A stretch of DNA of 24,775 nt. Origin: CALBZH01 sp964538515. Its GTDB lineage: Bacteria; Desulfobacterota; Syntrophobacteria; Syntrophobacterales; Syntrophobacteraceae. Where the stretch lies: the NCBI GenBank assembly GCA_964538515.1, contig CAZIEW010000080.1:1-24775 (forward strand). Reading direction: 5' to 3'. Below the pieces are notes generated by a model. That model saw only the letters and a program-made list of their open reading frames with translations, ran no database searches and was not told the DNA's origin. The position numbers and the translations under genes are program-made. This document shows, in pieces, positions 13,926 to 22,056 of the stretch (positions are counted from its first letter, which is position 1; the number at the start of each line of letters is the position of its first letter).

Positions 13926-14396
13926 ATGAAAGTAAAACAGGGATTGCTCGCCCTATGCCTGACAGTCATTCCCGCTGTCGCCGTGGGAGCGTCCACGGCC
14001 GGTCAAACGGAGCGGAAAGGGCCGCCCCCCGGTTTTTTCATGATGGGCCTGTCAGGCATCGCATCGGATGATGCCGCCCTCTACGTTATGGCAGGCGGCA
14101 GCATCCTGATATACGCTCTCAGTGACCTGACCGAGCCGACCAGCACGGTTGAGCTGCCCAAGCCCGAGCCCCCGTCCGGCACACCCCCCAAGGCAACGGA
14201 TTCAGGCAGTCCCCTGCCACCCCGCCCCCCAATGCCCCCCGGCAGTGGGCTCTGGGTGAAGAATGGAACGCTTTATGTGCTGGCCGGACCGGTGATCCAC
14301 GTTTACAAGACGGCAGACGCCGACGCGACCCCCAGCCTGACCTATGCGACCACTCTGACGCTGCCCGTACCCGAGCCGCCAGCAGTCGGCAACTGA
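13926..14396 (+). CDS. Small secreted Pro-rich protein with a duplicated beta motif
   Basis: A 156-residue protein of unknown family. Residues 1-23 form a signal peptide (MKVKQGLLALCLTVIPAVAV, then GAS). The mature part holds two copies of one motif at about 50-83 and 114-152: LYVMAGGSILIY...VELPKPEPP and LYVLAGPVIHVY...LTLPVPEPP. These look like repeated beta-strand units of the kind found in propeller-type proteins, joined by a Pro-rich linker (PPRPPMPPGSG). KGPPPGFF comes just after the signal peptide. The ATG is preceded by GGAGG. It is divergent from baeS and is followed by a hairpin and a CpxR-like regulator gene. Its Pro-rich runs resemble those in the BaeS sensor and the EF-hand protein, so a periplasmic role near that sensor is possible (inference). 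Confidence 0.8.
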   Translation: MKVKQGLLALCLTVIPAVAVGASTAGQTERKGPPPGFFMMGLSGIASDDAALYVMAGGSILIYALSDLTEPTSTVELPKPEPPSGTPPKATDSGSPLPPRPPMPPGSGLWVKNGTLYVLAGPVIHVYKTADADATPSLTYATTLTLPVPEPPAVGN

Positions 14397-14410
14397 CGAA
14401 GCACCGTTCT

Positions 14411-14447
14411 GCTGCGAGACCCTCTGATTCCTGGGTAGGCTCGCAGC
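14411..14447 (+). terminator. Hairpin after the small secreted-protein gene
   Basis: GCTGCGAG (14411-14418) pairs with CTCGCAGC (14440-14447). Inside it ACCC (14419-14422) pairs with GGGT (14433-14436), leaving a three-base bulge. It starts 15 bases after the stop codon. No T-run follows, so it may be a weak terminator or a transcript-stabilising hairpin before the next gene. Confidence 0.5.
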
Positions 14448-14538
14448 GGAGCCCATCCTTTGAGCCCAGCTCACGTTTCGGGAAGGATTCCATCGAAACG
14501 TGGCCCCTGGCCAAAGGATCTCACGAAAGGCCCAAGCA

Positions 14539-15276
14539 ATGAGTAACGTCTTGATGATAGACGATGACCCGCAGTGCTGTGAGCTGGTCAGCCACTGCCT
14601 CAAGTCGGCTGGATTTGAGCTGACCTCGATTCACGACGGAAGAGAGGGGTTGGATCGGGCACTTGCCAGAGAGGGGGAATACGATCTCATCGTCCTCGAT
14701 GTCGGTCTCCCCGGCATGAGCGGTTTCGAAGTCCTGCACGGCATCCGCTCGAGACTGGATACGCCCGTTCTCATGATGACCGCATGCAGCCAGCAGGCAG
14801 ACCGCATCCTGGGTCTTGAAATGGGAGCGGATGACTACGTGACCAAACCGTTTGATTCAAGAGAGCTCATTGCCCGAGTGCGGGCCATCCTCAGACGCTC
14901 GGGAAGCCGCGGCACCCGAGGATCACTCGGCCGAAGATCCGAGCGCATCGTTGTCGGGGATGTAGACATGGATACGGGCGCCCGCACGGTCACCCTCAAC
15001 GGAAGACGGATCGCGCTCACCTCGGTCGAGCTCGCCTTCCTCGAGATACTGCTCCGATCCGCCGGTGATGTCGTGACCCGAGACCATTTGGCCACAACCG
15101 TTCTCGGACGTTCTCCCGCGTCCTACGACCGCAGTGTCGATGTGCATGTGAGCAGTCTGCGCAAGAAGCTTGGCCACAAGTTCGAAGGGGTCGAGCGAAT
15201 CAAGACCGTTCGAGGAGTCGGGTACATCTACGCCTACCCTTCCTCGCGTCCCGGACAGAGCGCCCGCATCCCTTGA
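14539..15276 (+). CDS. OmpR-family response regulator, CpxR-like
   Basis: A 245-residue response regulator. The receiver domain has D8-D10, the phosphoacceptor D54 (IVLDVGLPGMSG) and K103 in GLEMGADDYVTKPFDSRELIARV, close to CpxR. The winged-helix domain (about 140-235) contains LTSVELAFLEIL, TTVLGRSPASYDRSVDVHVS and ends in a GVGYIY wing, again CpxR-like. The ATG at 14539 has GAAAGG upstream; an in-frame GTG at 14500 is less likely. No CpxA-like kinase lies beside it: the nearest kinases are BaeS (divergent) and the large hybrid kinase (convergent). CpxR-type boxes occur upstream of the EF-hand gene, so that gene is a candidate target. I leave the symbol empty because a partner kinase has not been identified. 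Confidence 0.9.
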   Translation: MSNVLMIDDDPQCCELVSHCLKSAGFELTSIHDGREGLDRALAREGEYDLIVLDVGLPGMSGFEVLHGIRSRLDTPVLMMTACSQQADRILGLEMGADDYVTKPFDSRELIARVRAILRRSGSRGTRGSLGRRSERIVVGDVDMDTGARTVTLNGRRIALTSVELAFLEILLRSAGDVVTRDHLATTVLGRSPASYDRSVDVHVSSLRKKLGHKFEGVERIKTVRGVGYIYAYPSSRPGQSARIP

Positions 15277-15315
15277 AGCTCAATCCGGACGCCCCCTCTC
15301 GTCGATTGGGCTCGC

Positions 15316-15339
15316 GCCCTCGTTCGCTAATCCGAGGGC
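15316..15339. terminator. Hairpin between convergent regulator and hybrid-kinase genes
   Basis: GCCCTCG (15316-15322) pairs with CGAGGGC (15333-15339) around a 10-base loop. It begins 39 bases after the regulator stop codon and spans the stop codon of the convergent kinase. A T-rich stretch (TTCTGCCTTCT) follows on the plus strand, so it could end the plus-strand transcript. Confidence 0.45.
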
Positions 15340-18300
15340 TTCTGCCTTCTGGCCAACTCCAGCACGACTTTCAGGTCAGAAAACTGAAAGGGCTTTTCCA
15401 GGAAGGCTTCGGGCTGCTCGTGATGATGTCCCTGCACGATCTGCCCCCGGTCGCATCCGCTTGCCAGCACAACGGGAAGGTCCGGCCTCATCGACCGAAG
15501 CGCAGCCATGACCTCCCACCCATCCATGCCGGGCATGACCACGTCAATGATCGCGAGGACGAAGTCTTCTTTCTTCTCGCGCAAACGCGCCAGGGCCTCG
15601 GCACCGTCCGCAGCCACGACCACGCCACAGCCGAGCCGCTTGAACATCTCCCCCGCCAGATCCCGGATGATTGGCTCGTTGTCTACCAGCAACACCAAAC
15701 CCGTGGTGGAGCAGGACTGCGGTGCGAGCGTGCTCGGACCGACCGCTCGAAGAGCATGCTCCTCCGAGAGAGGGAGATATGCCCTGAAAGTAGCGCCTTC
15801 GCCGGGCCCGCTCGCCACGCCGATTGCACCATTCAGGCTGCGGACGACCCCAAGGACCACGGGAAGCCCCAGGCCGCGTCCGGTGAATTTCGTCGAGAAG
15901 AACGGGTCGAAGATCCGCTCGAGCGTCGGGAAGTCAAGGCCGCAGCCCGTATCGGACACTTCGAGACAGGCATAAGGCCTGTCCTCCGGCTCCCAATCGG
16001 TTGGAAAGACCTTGGACTCCTTGATGTCCCGAGCCGGGACGACCTTGATGGAAACCGAAATGCGCCCCTCTCGCTCACCAATGGCCTCGGCAGCATTGGA
16101 GACGATGTTGACCAGCATTTGTTTGACCTGGACCGGATCCGCGTGCACGATCGGTCCTTCCGCGGGCAAGTCACTCTCCATCCGCAGACTCCTGGGAAGG
16201 GAAGCCGCAGCGTCTTCGAGGGCCTCCCGGCAGCTTGCAGCAAGATCCAGCGGTTCTCTCCGAGTCGTGGTCTGCCCGATATAGGCAAGCATCAATCTGC
16301 TCATTTCCACTGCCCGCTTGGATGCCGTCATTGCTTCGAGCAAGTTCCCGCGCACCCTGGAATCCAAGGGCAGATCCTCGATCGAGAGCTCCAGATTCCC
16401 CATGATCACCGCGAGCATGTTGTTGAAATGGTGGGCGACCGCACCGGCCATGCGTCCGAGGCTTTCTGCCTTCTGAGCTTCCTGGAGCCTCTTTTCGAGC
16501 CGTCTGCGGTCCTCTTCGCTGCGCTTGCGCTCGGTGATGTCCCGAATGGATTCGATGGCGCCGACTTCTTCTCCCCTGCTGTTCAAGAGCACCGACGCCG
16601 TTCCCGAGAGGTAAGCGCCCCTGCCGGCATTGACGCTCGGAGTGTGCACTTCGCCACAGAGCACGGTACCCTTCTTCTGGATCTGGTCGTATCCCCCAGC
16701 ACGGAAATCGGCGTGGACTGATCGGACCATATCGATCAGAATCGGTCTCCGTTCGCCGTAGAACGGGATTGCATACTCATAATTCCCCTTGTGCATCATC
16801 TCCTCTTTGGAGACCCCCGTCATCTCCTCGATAGCCCGGTTCCAGGCAATGACCCGCCCGTCCGCATCGATCACAAACGTCGGGTCCGGCAGGAATTCGA
16901 TGATGGCGTTCAAACGGTTATGTGCTTCCGAGAGTGCTTCTTCCGCCAGCTTGCGCTCCTTCAGCTCCTTCTGCAGATTCTCGTATAGCCGGGCATTGTC
17001 GTAGGCAATCGAAGCAAGCGCGGCGAATCGCTGAAGAACGTCGAGCTCGTCCTGGCCAAACACCTCCCCTTCAGTCAAATACGCCGCCCCGATGACCCCC
17101 CAAACCCCGGATTCCGAATGGAGGGGAACACCGATGACCGATCGATAGCCAACCCAGCGGGTGTCTCGACTCCGCCCTTCCCACGATGAATAGTCATCCA
17201 CCACAATGGGCTTTCCCGTCGCCCATACGGTTCCCCCTATTCCAACCCCCGGGGCGAGACGATAACCGATGCTGTCCTTGTAGACACCCGTCGCCGATCG
17301 GATGACCAGGTCGTTGTGCTCCGGATCGTAAACGTAAATGAACCCATGCGCTGTCCCGACCAGCGCGCTCGCACGGCTGATGATCGCCTCCAGAACCTGG
17401 TCCAGCTCCAGACGGCTGATCAGGCCAATGGATGTCTCGTGAAGGGCGGCAAGATACTGGTTTTGTCGATGCAAGGATTCCTCGACGAGCTTGCGCTCGG
17501 TGATGTCGCGCAATATCCCCTCATAGCCAAGGCCCGCCCCGTCGCCGTCCCGGAGCAGGAGAACGCTCGCCGATACCGTCAGCACGGTTCCGTCCCGGCG
17601 CCGTGCCTTGATCTCGAAATCCTTCACGTGCCCGAAGCGCGTCAGCTCCTCCAGCAACACCTTGTGCCTCCCGGGGTCCGCCCAGAGGATTGCTTCGCTT
17701 TTTCCGATGAGCTCCTCCACCGAGGCGTAACCGAGTACATGGATGACCGAAGGACTGACCAAAGAGATGCTCCCCGTCGCATCGACTCGGCAGAAGACGT
17801 CCTGGATGTTTTCGACCGCATCCCGGTATTTGCGCTCGCTGGCTTCGAGAGAGCGGAGAGAGTCCCTAAGCTTCGAGCTTGTCCGTACCGCCACGAAAGC
17901 GAGAACGACGATGACCAGCACGATGCAGACCACCCCGAGGATGAACGCCCCATACTGTGCGATAGCTTGCCCCAGCGTGATCTTTCCGAAGTTCTCGTAA
18001 GGATGTAGGCTCAGGTCGCGAAGGCATTCGTGAAGTGAGGTGTAATCCTGTGGAATAGCCCAGCCCGCCCCCCGGGAAGCCGACGCCGCTGGATCATCGG
18101 CGCTCATCCTCAGCAGTGCGGACGCCACGGACTTCCCCAGGTTCAGGTCCGTTCCTTTGACGACCGCAAAAGGCCATTCCGGATACAAAGGGGTTGAGAG
18201 CAGGAAGGGATAGCCGGAGTTGGCCGAAACGAGTCCTGGAATAACCCGGAATTGACTCAGATCGATCGCGCCTTCCATCGCCATTCGCTCCAGCTGGGTA

Positions 18301-19130
18301 CTACGGACCGTTCCGCCGTCGACCAATCCGTCGCGCACCGCCGTCACCACCCCATCGTGCGTGTTGTAGAACACCAGCTTCGAGAAGTCCTTCCGGGGCT
18401 CAATTCCTGTCCGCTTGAACTCCCGCCACGCCGCCTGCCAGCCTCCAAAGGACAGTGGCTCAACGGCTCCAAATCGTTTTCCGCGGAAATCGCGGAGCGT
18501 CTTGATGTCGCGTCGGTCGGCTCGACAGAGCACCACCCCCCCAAACACGGGCAGCGGCTCGCTCTGGTTGATGGAAGGCTGCAGAAAGGTGGCGATCCGG
18601 TAGAGCAGGCCGGTGTATTCGAGAGTGACGTACATGGACGAATTGACCAGAGCGAAATCCACGGACCTCTCCCGAACGGCCGCCTCCACCTCCGCAAAAT
18701 CCAACGGAACAATCTCAAACCGTTTGGGCGGAAGCTGAGCCGACAAATAGCTCGCCGTAGCATTCCACTCAAACAGGCAGATGTCTTTCCCGCGGTTGGC
18801 CAGCACGCCGATCCGCACGGCCTGCCGTTGATGCGGATCCCCGCTCGGCATCAGACGATCCTCGGGCAGCACGATCTCGGAACGAGACGGAAGCGAGCGG
18901 CTCGAAGGGATTTCGGCAGCGCGGACCGTTCCGACGAAAAGTGATTCTGGAGCCTGCGACCTCGCCGGCGACTCCCCCCCAGCGCTCGGAATGACGAAGC
19001 CGCACACAAGCAGGGCGAAGCCCAGAAGGGCCGTAAACGCTACAATTCCCGACGGCTTCAAAACCGGCATTCTGTGTGAGAGTCCCCAACCATGGACATG
19101 GCGAGCATCAGATACGATCCGCACACTCAC
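15327..19130 (-). CDS. Hybrid sensor histidine kinase with PhnD-like sensor, PAS-GAF-PAS and receiver domains
   Basis: A 1267-residue hybrid kinase. Order of domains: first membrane segment (about 27-48); periplasmic PhnD-like substrate-binding domain (about 104-375, beginning VRIGVLANRGKDICLFEW); second membrane segment (about 394-416); PAS with PAC (430-550); GAF (565-720); PAS with PAC (740-870); dimerisation domain with H900 in GAVAHHFNN; ATPase domain with N1012, DTGCGLD and GRGLGLPVV; and a C-terminal receiver (1145-1260) with D1196 and K1246. The sensor family binds phosphonates, phosphate-like ions or other small ligands; the ligand here is unknown. The GTG at 19130 is the likely start because AGGAGG lies 8 bases before it; an ATG at 19070 has no ribosome site. 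It is convergent with the CpxR-like gene. Signal output is probably a phosphorelay to another protein, as the receiver has no DNA-binding domain attached. Confidence 0.92.
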   Translation of the reverse strand: MSVRIVSDARHVHGWGLSHRMPVLKPSGIVAFTALLGFALLVCGFVIPSAGGESPARSQAPESLFVGTVRAAEIPSSRSLPSRSEIVLPEDRLMPSGDPHQRQAVRIGVLANRGKDICLFEWNATASYLSAQLPPKRFEIVPLDFAEVEAAVRERSVDFALVNSSMYVTLEYTGLLYRIATFLQPSINQSEPLPVFGGVVLCRADRRDIKTLRDFRGKRFGAVEPLSFGGWQAAWREFKRTGIEPRKDFSKLVFYNTHDGVVTAVRDGLVDGGTVRSTQLERMAMEGAIDLSQFRVIPGLVSANSGYPFLLSTPLYPEWPFAVVKGTDLNLGKSVASALLRMSADDPAASASRGAGWAIPQDYTSLHECLRDLSLHPYENFGKITLGQAIAQYGAFILGVVCIVLVIVVLAFVAVRTSSKLRDSLRSLEASERKYRDAVENIQDVFCRVDATGSISLVSPSVIHVLGYASVEELIGKSEAILWADPGRHKVLLEELTRFGHVKDFEIKARRRDGTVLTVSASVLLLRDGDGAGLGYEGILRDITERKLVEESLHRQNQYLAALHETSIGLISRLELDQVLEAIISRASALVGTAHGFIYVYDPEHNDLVIRSATGVYKDSIGYRLAPGVGIGGTVWATGKPIVVDDYSSWEGRSRDTRWVGYRSVIGVPLHSESGVWGVIGAAYLTEGEVFGQDELDVLQRFAALASIAYDNARLYENLQKELKERKLAEEALSEAHNRLNAIIEFLPDPTFVIDADGRVIAWNRAIEEMTGVSKEEMMHKGNYEYAIPFYGERRPILIDMVRSVHADFRAGGYDQIQKKGTVLCGEVHTPSVNAGRGAYLSGTASVLLNSRGEEVGAIESIRDITERKRSEEDRRRLEKRLQEAQKAESLGRMAGAVAHHFNNMLAVIMGNLELSIEDLPLDSRVRGNLLEAMTASKRAVEMSRLMLAYIGQTTTRREPLDLAASCREALEDAAASLPRSLRMESDLPAEGPIVHADPVQVKQMLVNIVSNAAEAIGEREGRISVSIKVVPARDIKESKVFPTDWEPEDRPYACLEVSDTGCGLDFPTLERIFDPFFSTKFTGRGLGLPVVLGVVRSLNGAIGVASGPGEGATFRAYLPLSEEHALRAVGPSTLAPQSCSTTGLVLLVDNEPIIRDLAGEMFKRLGCGVVVAADGAEALARLREKKEDFVLAIIDVVMPGMDGWEVMAALRSMRPDLPVVLASGCDRGQIVQGHHHEQPEAFLEKPFQFSDLKVVLELARRQKPSD

Positions 19131-19390
19131 GCAAATTTCCTCCTCCCCTTGAAACGGGGATGCTTCGATGGAATGAACCTACGGACATCCTTGGAGCAAC
19201 CGAGTTGAATCCTAGGAGAAAGGGCACTCATGGGATCCCGCAATCCTGCCGTATAGTATCCCGATACCGGTCGATTGCGTCTCACGAGAGACCGCATGCC
19301 GACAGAGCCCGAATCCTGAAAGCTCTCCGAGCACACGGTCACTCTTTGTCTTTCTACTCTACAACAGATCACATGCGAAGGAGAAGGACC

Positions 19391-19615
19391 ATGAAGTTGC
19401 TTGATCTGCTGCGCAAACTTGGCATCTTGCGCTTCGGCGCCACTGCGGCTGTCTACCGTAACGGGGAGGAGCGGCCGACTGCATTCATGATGGATGATGT
19501 GTACGACGAGAGCAAGGACCTTTCCGGGGGCAAACAGCACGCGCGTCCTCTTCCGCAAATCAAGCGCTCCGGCAAGCGTGGCGCCGACGCCGACGTGTCC
19601 CCGGACTTCGATTGA
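19391..19615 (+). CDS. Small protein of unknown function (74 residues)
   Basis: An unrecognised protein starting MKLLDLLRKLGILRFGA, with a basic, amphipathic N-terminus followed by a hydrophilic tail containing MMDDVYDESKDL and KRSGKRGADADVSPDFD. There is no signal peptide, metal motif or membrane segment. The ATG at 19391 has AAGGAGAAGG directly upstream, a good ribosome site, which is the main support for it being a gene. It lies between the divergent hybrid kinase and the Ser/Thr kinase and is followed by a hairpin at 19698-19735. Confidence 0.65.
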   Translation: MKLLDLLRKLGILRFGATAAVYRNGEERPTAFMMDDVYDESKDLSGGKQHARPLPQIKRSGKRGADADVSPDFD

Positions 19616-19697
19616 GGTGTCGTCAGGATTCCTTTCCGGGCCTGGAGCATGAATCGCTCCTCCGGGCGTCCCCACGAATCGATGGCCGCCAGAATCC

Positions 19698-19735
19698 GAA
19701 GCAACCGCGGCGGCCTCCGGCTCCGCGGTTGCTTC
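19698..19735. terminator. 13-bp hairpin between the small gene and the Ser/Thr kinase gene
   Basis: GAAGCAACCGCGG (19698-19710) pairs perfectly with CCGCGGTTGCTTC (19723-19735) around a 12-base GC-rich loop. It begins 82 bases after the stop of the 74-residue gene. No T-run follows on the plus strand. It probably separates the two transcription units. Confidence 0.55.
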
Positions 19736-19847
19736 CTTGACAGAAAGACTGGACCAGGAAAAAGCCTGCCGCTAAAATCCCCTTGTCACTCATCCCTACC
19801 ACCCTTTACGCAGGTGTCAGCCCTTTGTTCAAGAGGACACGACCGCC

Positions 19848-22049
19848 ATGGTAACGCCGGACAGCCTTATCGGAAGACAGATCGACCAGTTCAGGATCGA
19901 GAAGTTCCTGGCACGGGGCGCTATGGGCATGGTTTTCAAGGCATTTGACACGGTTTTGGCTCGACCGGTTGCGCTCAAGATCATTCCGAAGGGCATGGAG
20001 GAAGGACTGGCCGATTTCGAAAAAATCTCTCGCGAAGAGGCCCGGAAGCGACTGATCCAGGAGGCCAAGGCAGCCGGGAGGCTCTCGCACCCGAACATCG
20101 TCACGATCCACTGCTACGGGGAAACCGAAGACCTTCAATACATCTGCATGGAGCTCGTCGAAGGACGGACACTGAGTCAGATCCTCAGCGAGCGTGGAGC
20201 GCTCGCCGAGAATGAGGTCATCCCCGTCCTGATGCAGGTTCTGGCCGCACTCGAAGCGGCAGGCCGGGAGGATATCATCCACAGGGACATCAAGCCCTCC
20301 AATATCATGATGACCCATGACAACCGGGCGAAAGTGATGGACTTCGGCATCGCCAAGCTCCCCTCCCTTTCCATGACCGTAACGGGAATGGTCCTCGGAA
20401 CTCCCTTCTACATGTCGCCCGAGCAGATTTCGGGCCAAAAGGTGGACATTCGCTCGGACATCTTTTCGACCGGGGCCGTCCTCTACGAGCTTCTCACGGG
20501 CCAGAAGCCTTTTCCGGGCGATTCCACCGCGACCCTCACCTACAAGATCCTGCAGATGAACCCGGCTCCTCCCACGACTATCAACGCCAAGATCTCGCCC
20601 ACCATGTCGGATATCACGCTTCGTGCCCTTGCAAAGGATCCCAACGAGCGGTTCCAGACCCCCACCGAGATGCTGAATGCCCTGCGCAAGCACCAGGAAA
20701 AGCTGTCGGCGCAAACCGCGGAAGGTAGCGCAACCATCGTCGGCTCCCCGCAAAACGGTTACGAGCCAACCGTCCTGGCCGACAGGCCGAAGCCCGACGT
20801 TCCCCCTGCCCCTTCGATTGGGGCCAAGCCGCAACAGGAGTCCTCCTTGCCGTCGGAGCCTCCTGCGACCCCGAATATCAAGTCAGCGAGGGGGCCCGTG
20901 AGGGAATCGAGAGCGAGTGACGAGGGGGTGCGTGGTGGTGAGCTCGACCGGGCGGCAAAAGGATCCGCGGAAAAGAAGCCGCCGGAGAGAATCGAGCAAG
21001 GGGCGAGGCATGAAGCCAAGTCGCCCCCTGGCTCCCGAGCCGCTGGTGTGGCTGCGCTCCTGCTGCTTGTGCTGGCTGCCGCCTTCATTGTTTATGTCAG
21101 CGTGCGGTCTCCTGAGCAGCACCCTGCGCCCGCGGTCACCGCCAAACCGCCGGATTCCCCGCCCGGGCCTCAGACAGTCCAGCCTCCGACGGTTTCGACT
21201 CCCAACACGATTCCCGAGACGACTCCCGCTCCCGTCGCAGAAGCTCGCAAGTCCCTGGACTCCCTTCTCCTCGAGGCAGGAAGGAGCTTCGTGACTAATC
21301 CCGCCACAGCCCAGAAGCTCCTGGAGGAAGCGCTGACGATCAGCCCCGATCATTTCGAAAGTCTCATGATGCTCGCCCGACTCTCGAGCTTCCAGAAAGA
21401 CTATGCAGGGGCCATCCAGCACTATGAAGCGGCGCTTCGCGTCAATAGTCAGGCAACTGAGGCCTATTTCGAGCTTGGCTGCCTCCAGGTGGCGCAGGCC
21501 GATTATACCGCCGCGATACGAAGCCTCGAGGCGTGTCTGGCCCTACACCCTCGAAACCGGGATGATGTCCTCACCAACCTCGGATTCGCCTACTCGATGC
21601 TGAACAATCCCGAAAAGGCCAGTCGGATCTATCAAGAGGCGCTTGTATTCAACCCGAAAAACGAACGGGCTCGCGCGCTCATGGCGAGCCTGCCCCAGCC
21701 GATGCCTCAGCCCAAGCCGCTGGTGCAGTCGCCGGCGACGGACCCGACCAAGTCCGCCCCGCCCAGGCTCGAGGGGAAGTATGCCGTTGAGGGAGCCAAT
21801 CCAAGCGGCTCCAGGTATCACGGGGTCGCGACCATCGCACGCAAGGAAAACCGTTACACCATGACCTGGACCATTGGAAACCAGCCATTTTCCGGGAGCG
21901 GGTCGCTCAAGGGCGATACCTTGACGATCACGTGGAAGGGTCCCACGGGGGAAGTCGGTATTGTCACCTATACCGTCACGCCGACTGGTGTGTTGAAGGG
22001 GGTGTGGGCCAACGGTAACGGGTCGGAAACCCTCACCCCCCTTAGGTGA
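19848..22049 (+). CDS. Transmembrane Ser/Thr protein kinase with TPR repeats
   Basis: A 733-residue Hanks-type kinase. The catalytic domain (about 15-280) has the Gly-rich loop LARGAMGMVF with the first Gly replaced by Ala, catalytic K44 (VALKII), E72 in the C-helix, HRDIKPSN at 145-152, DFG at 165-167 and GTPFYMSPEQ at 184-193, so it should be active. A Pro/Ala-rich linker (about 290-395) leads to a single membrane segment at about 398-419. After this come an extracytoplasmic Pro-rich stretch, three TPR-like repeats (about 480-630; one contains DYAGAIQHYEAALRVN) and a C-terminal beta-rich domain (about 655-733) with repeated Tyr and Gly residues such as YHGVATI and FSGSGSLKGDTLTITW. The ATG has a weak GAGG site 11 bases upstream. 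TPRs and the beta domain probably sense a protein or envelope cue (inference). It ends 7 bases before the convergent 4Fe-4S gene, with no terminator seen. Confidence 0.92.
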   Translation: MVTPDSLIGRQIDQFRIEKFLARGAMGMVFKAFDTVLARPVALKIIPKGMEEGLADFEKISREEARKRLIQEAKAAGRLSHPNIVTIHCYGETEDLQYICMELVEGRTLSQILSERGALAENEVIPVLMQVLAALEAAGREDIIHRDIKPSNIMMTHDNRAKVMDFGIAKLPSLSMTVTGMVLGTPFYMSPEQISGQKVDIRSDIFSTGAVLYELLTGQKPFPGDSTATLTYKILQMNPAPPTTINAKISPTMSDITLRALAKDPNERFQTPTEMLNALRKHQEKLSAQTAEGSATIVGSPQNGYEPTVLADRPKPDVPPAPSIGAKPQQESSLPSEPPATPNIKSARGPVRESRASDEGVRGGELDRAAKGSAEKKPPERIEQGARHEAKSPPGSRAAGVAALLLLVLAAAFIVYVSVRSPEQHPAPAVTAKPPDSPPGPQTVQPPTVSTPNTIPETTPAPVAEARKSLDSLLLEAGRSFVTNPATAQKLLEEALTISPDHFESLMMLARLSSFQKDYAGAIQHYEAALRVNSQATEAYFELGCLQVAQADYTAAIRSLEACLALHPRNRDDVLTNLGFAYSMLNNPEKASRIYQEALVFNPKNERARALMASLPQPMPQPKPLVQSPATDPTKSAPPRLEGKYAVEGANPSGSRYHGVATIARKENRYTMTWTIGNQPFSGSGSLKGDTLTITWKGPTGEVGIVTYTVTPTGVLKGVWANGNGSETLTPLR

Positions 22050-22056
22050 TGCACCC

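Noticed and set aside
15273..16721. Plus-strand open frame of 482 codons
   Set aside because: Antisense to the ATPase and receiver part of the hybrid kinase; no domain.
19737..19776. TTGACA (19737) and a nearby TAAAAT as a sigma-70 promoter for the Ser/Thr kinase gene
   Set aside because: The two hexamers are about 30 bases apart, far more than the usual 16-18.
19806..20834. Minus-strand open frame of 342 codons
   Set aside because: Antisense to the kinase domain of the Ser/Thr kinase; no domain.
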